Made by a program: the position numbers and the translations under genes. Shown here in pieces: positions 60,945 through 64,000 of a stretch of DNA of 64,000 nt. The DNA lies in assembly GCA_023055505.1 (NCBI GenBank), contig JALIRH010000030.1:8118001-8182000 (forward strand). The letters run 5' to 3'. The notes beneath the pieces are model-generated. The model was not told the origin of the DNA. It ran no database searches and saw only the letters and a list, made by a program, of their open reading frames with translations. This DNA comes from Callipepla californica brunnescens. Taxonomy: Eukaryota; Chordata; Aves; Galliformes; Odontophoridae. Within the stretch, counting starts at the first letter, position 1; each line of letters begins with the position of its first letter.

Positions 60945-63900
60945 ACAGCGATCAATGGGGCCATAGGAATCAATGGGGCCATAGGGATCAATGGGGCCAT
61001 AGGGATCAATAAGGACATAGAAATCCATGCGGCCATAGAACTCAATGGGGCAATAGGGATCAATGAAGCCATAGGGATCAACGGGGCCATAGGGATCAAC
61101 GGGGCCATAAAGATGAAAGGGGCCATAGGGATCAATGGGGTCATAGGGATCAATGAAACCATAGGAATAAGTGGGGCGATAGGAATCAGTGGTACCATAG
61201 AACTCAATGGAGCCATAGGGATCAATGGGACCACAGGATTCAATGGGGCCATAGGGATCACTGGGGCCTCAGGAATCAATGGGGCCATAGGGATCAATGG
61301 GGCCATAGGGATCGATGGGGCCATAGCGATCGATGGGGCCATAGGGATCAATGGGGTCATAGGAATCGATGGGGACATAGAAATCAATGGGGCCATAGGG
61401 ATCAATGGGGCCATAGGAATCAATGGAGCCATATAACTCAATGGGGCCATAGGGATCAATGAAGCCATAGGGATCAATGGGGCCATAAGAATCAATGGGG
61501 CCATAAGAATCAATGGGGCCATAGGGATCAATGGGAACATAGGAATCAATGGGGCCATAGGGATCAATGGGGCCATAGGGATCAATGGGGCCATAGGGAT
61601 CAATGGGGCCACAGGGATCAATGGGGTCACAGGGATCAATGGGGCCATAGGACTCAATGTGGCCATAGAGATCAATGGGGCCATATGAATCAATGGGGCC
61701 ATAGGGATCAATGGGGCCACAGCGATCAATGGGACCATAGGAATCAATGGGGCCGTAGAACTCAATGGGGCCATAGGAATCAATGGGGCCATAGGAATCA
61801 ATGGTGCCATAGAACTCAATGGGGCCATAGTACTCAATGGGGCCTTAGAACTCAAAGGGGTTGTAGAGATCAGTGGGACCATAGGAATCAATGGGGCCAT
61901 CGGAATCAATGGGGCCTTAGGGATCAATGGGGCCATAGGGATCAATGGGGCCGTAGAACTCAATGGGGCCATCGGGATCAATGGGGCCATAGGGATCATG
62001 GAGCCATAGAACTCAATGTAGCCATAGAACTCAATGGGGCCTTAGGGATCAATGGGGCCTTAGTGATCAATGGGGCCATATGAATAAGTGGGTCCACAGA
62101 ACTCAGTAGGGCCATAGGGATGAAGGGGGCCACAGGAATCAATGGGACCATAGGGATCAATGGGGCCATAGGAATCAATGGGGCCTTAGGGATCAACGGG
62201 GCCATAGAACTCAATGGGGCTATAGAGATCAATGGGGCCATAGGGATCAAAGGAGCCATAGAACTCAATGGAGCCATAGGACTCAATGGGTCCATAGAAC
62301 TCAATGGGGCCACAGCGATCAATGGGGCCATAAGACTCAATGGGGTCATAAGACTCAATGGGGCCATAGGGATCAATGGGGCCATAGGGATCAAAAAGGC
62401 CATAGGAATCCATGCGGCCATATAACGCAATGAAGCCATAGGAATCAATGGAGCCATAGAACTCAATGGGGCCATAGGACTCCATGGGGCCATAGGGATT
62501 AATGGGGCCATAGGGATCCACGGGGCGATAGGGATCCATGGGGCCATAGGGATCAATGGGAACATAGGGAACAACGGGACCATAGGAATCATTGGGGCCA
62601 TAGGAATCAGTGGGGCCATAGAACTGAAAGGGGCCATAGGGATCAGTGGGTCCATAGGAATCAACGGGGCCATAGGAATAAGTGGGGCCATAGGGATCAA
62701 TTGGGCCATAGGACTCAATGGGGCCACAGGGATCAATGGGGCCATAGGAATCAATAGGGCCATAGGAATCAATGGAGCCATAGGGATCAATGTGGCCATA
62801 AGAATCAATGGGACCATAGGGATCAATGGGGCCATAGGAATCAATGTGGCCAATGAACTGAAAGGGGCCATAAAAATCAAAGGGACCATAGGAATCAATG
62901 GGGCCATAGGGATCAATGGAGCCAAAGAATTCAAAAAAGCCATAGAACTCAAAGGGGCCATAGGAATCAATGTGGCCATTGAACAGAAAGGGGCCATAAA
63001 AATCAATGGGGCCATAGGAATCAATGGGGCCATAGGGATCAATGGGGCCATAAAACTAAATGGGGCCATAGAACTCAGGGGGCCATAGAACTCAAAGGGG
63101 CCATAGAACTTAGTAGGGCCATAGGGATCAATGGGGCCATAGGAATCAGGGGGGCCATAGAACTCAGTGCGGCCATAGGGATCAATGGGGCCATAGGAAT
63201 CTATGGGGCCATAGGCATCAATGGGGCCATAGGCATCAATGGGGCCATCGGGATCAATGGGGCCATAGGAATCAATGGAGCCATAGAACTCATTGGGGCC
63301 ATAGGGATCGATGGGGCCATAGGGATCCATGGGGCCATAGAACTGAAAGGGGCCATAAAGGTCAATGGGACCTTAGGAATCAGTGGGGCCATAGGGATCA
63401 AAGGGGCCATCGGAATCAATGGGGCCATAGGGATCAATGGGGCCATAGGAATCAATGGGGCCATAGGAATCAGTGTGGTCATAGGGATCAAAGGGGCCAT
63501 AGGGATCAAAGGGGCCATAGGAATCAATGGTGCCATAGAACTCAATGGGGCCATAGTACTCAATGGGGCCTTAGAACTCAAAGGGGTTGTAGAGATCAGT
63601 GGGACCATAGGAATCAATGGGGCCATAAGAATCAATGGGGCCATAGGGATCAATGGGACCATAGGAATCAATGGGGCCATCGGGATCAATGGGGCCTTAG
63701 GGATCAATGGGGCCATAGAACTCAATGGGGCCACAGGGATCAATGGGGCCATAGGAATCAATGGGGCCATAGGGATCAATGGGGCCATAAAACTAAATGG
63801 GGGCATAGAACTCATTGGGGACATAGGAATCAATGGGGCCATAAAGAACAATTGGGCCATAGGGATCAATGGGACCATAGGGATCAATGGGGCCATAGTC

Positions 63901-64000
63901 ATCAAAGGGGCCATAGGGATCAGTGCGGCCATAGAACTCAATGGAGCCATAGGACTCAATGGGTCCATAGAACTCAATGGGGCCACAGCGATCAATGGGG
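60945..64000 (+). repeat. Satellite after CR1 copy 5, runs off the window
   Basis: The first ~1.5 kb follows the ~3.19-kb unit. From about 62.48 kb to 63.65 kb it instead matches 48.51-49.68 kb at a constant 13,967-bp offset. The next CR1, expected near 63,648, is absent, and satellite continues to the window's end. Confidence 0.92.

Larger units (their letters stand above)
47354..64000 (+). repeat. CR1-containing higher-order repeat array
   Basis: Five units consist of one 487-bp CR1 fragment plus about 2.7-3.0 kb of 18-bp monomers. Start-to-start spacings of the CR1 pieces are 3263, 3460, 3191 and 3190 bp. Identical CR1 truncation and identical junctions show duplication of a whole unit rather than repeated insertion. 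Similarity rises from left to right (copies 3-5 closest). Confidence 0.93.

Noticed and set aside
10290..64000. Many long ORFs (up to about 535 codons) with GINGAI, RNQWGH, PMAPLI or YGPID repeats
   Set aside because: They are explained by an 18-bp unit without stops in four frames, occur on both strands at once, and break at random indels. No start context, splice pattern or domain supports a gene.
10326..64000. CRISPR array
   Set aside because: Short direct repeats are present, but there are no unique spacers and no cas genes. The units abut head to tail and the context is avian.
10326..64000. Satellite as target of the neighbouring ten-finger protein (18 bp would fit six fingers)
   Set aside because: Nothing beyond proximity and arithmetic; the finger helices cannot be matched to the monomer by eye with any confidence.
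10326..64000. G-quadruplex-forming array or telomeric repeat
   Set aside because: There is only one GGGG run per 18 bp, with long loops, and the unit is unrelated to TTAGGG.
10326..64000. Known chicken W-chromosome XhoI/EcoRI-type or 41-bp microchromosome satellites
   Set aside because: Those have about 21-bp and 41-bp units as I recall; this unit is 18 bp with a different sequence. A library search would settle it.

Overview
This looks like bird genomic DNA, probably from a galliform such as chicken. Three signs point there: CR1 LINE copies with the CR1-type short tandem tail, an env-less ERV-L-like provirus, and a C2H2 zinc-finger gene with a KRAB-B-like exon. Species and chromosome cannot be read from the sequence. 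No bacterial genes, CRISPR arrays, tRNA or rRNA genes were seen.

Layout. (1) 1-2.5 kb: the 3' part of a plus-strand KRAB/C2H2 zinc-finger gene: a KRAB-B-like exon (265-375), a short intron, and a terminal exon with ten intact fingers. Decayed finger remnants and poly(A) signals follow. (2) 2.5-3.8 kb: unique sequence with no recognisable gene. (3) 3.8-4.1 kb: a piece of a third LTR. (4) 4.1-10.3 kb: a minus-strand ERV-L-like provirus. It has a 3' LTR at 4108-4640, a decayed pol (integrase, RNase H, RT, protease), a nearly intact gag with an N-terminal hydrophobic region, a PBS that fits tRNA-Ala, and a 5' LTR at 9900-10325. There is no room for env. (5) 10326-64000: about 49 kb of an 18-bp satellite (consensus CAATGGGGCCATAGGAAT and relatives), always in one orientation. 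It is interrupted by a 2.2-kb antisense CR1 (25621-27825) and by five 487-bp sense CR1 fragments.

The most notable structure is the satellite. Three main monomer types (core GGAATC, GGGATC or GAACTC) are combined into nested higher-order repeats. Periods measured by eye between landmarks include 90, 251, 449, 829 and about 3,190 bp. From 47 kb onward one truncated CR1 fragment has become part of the repeat unit: all five copies have the same ends and length and lie 3263, 3460, 3191 and 3190 bp apart. A transposon was therefore captured once and amplified with the satellite. The long ORFs across this region are by-products of an 18-bp (six-codon) unit whose consensus lacks stops in four of six frames; I do not annotate them as genes.
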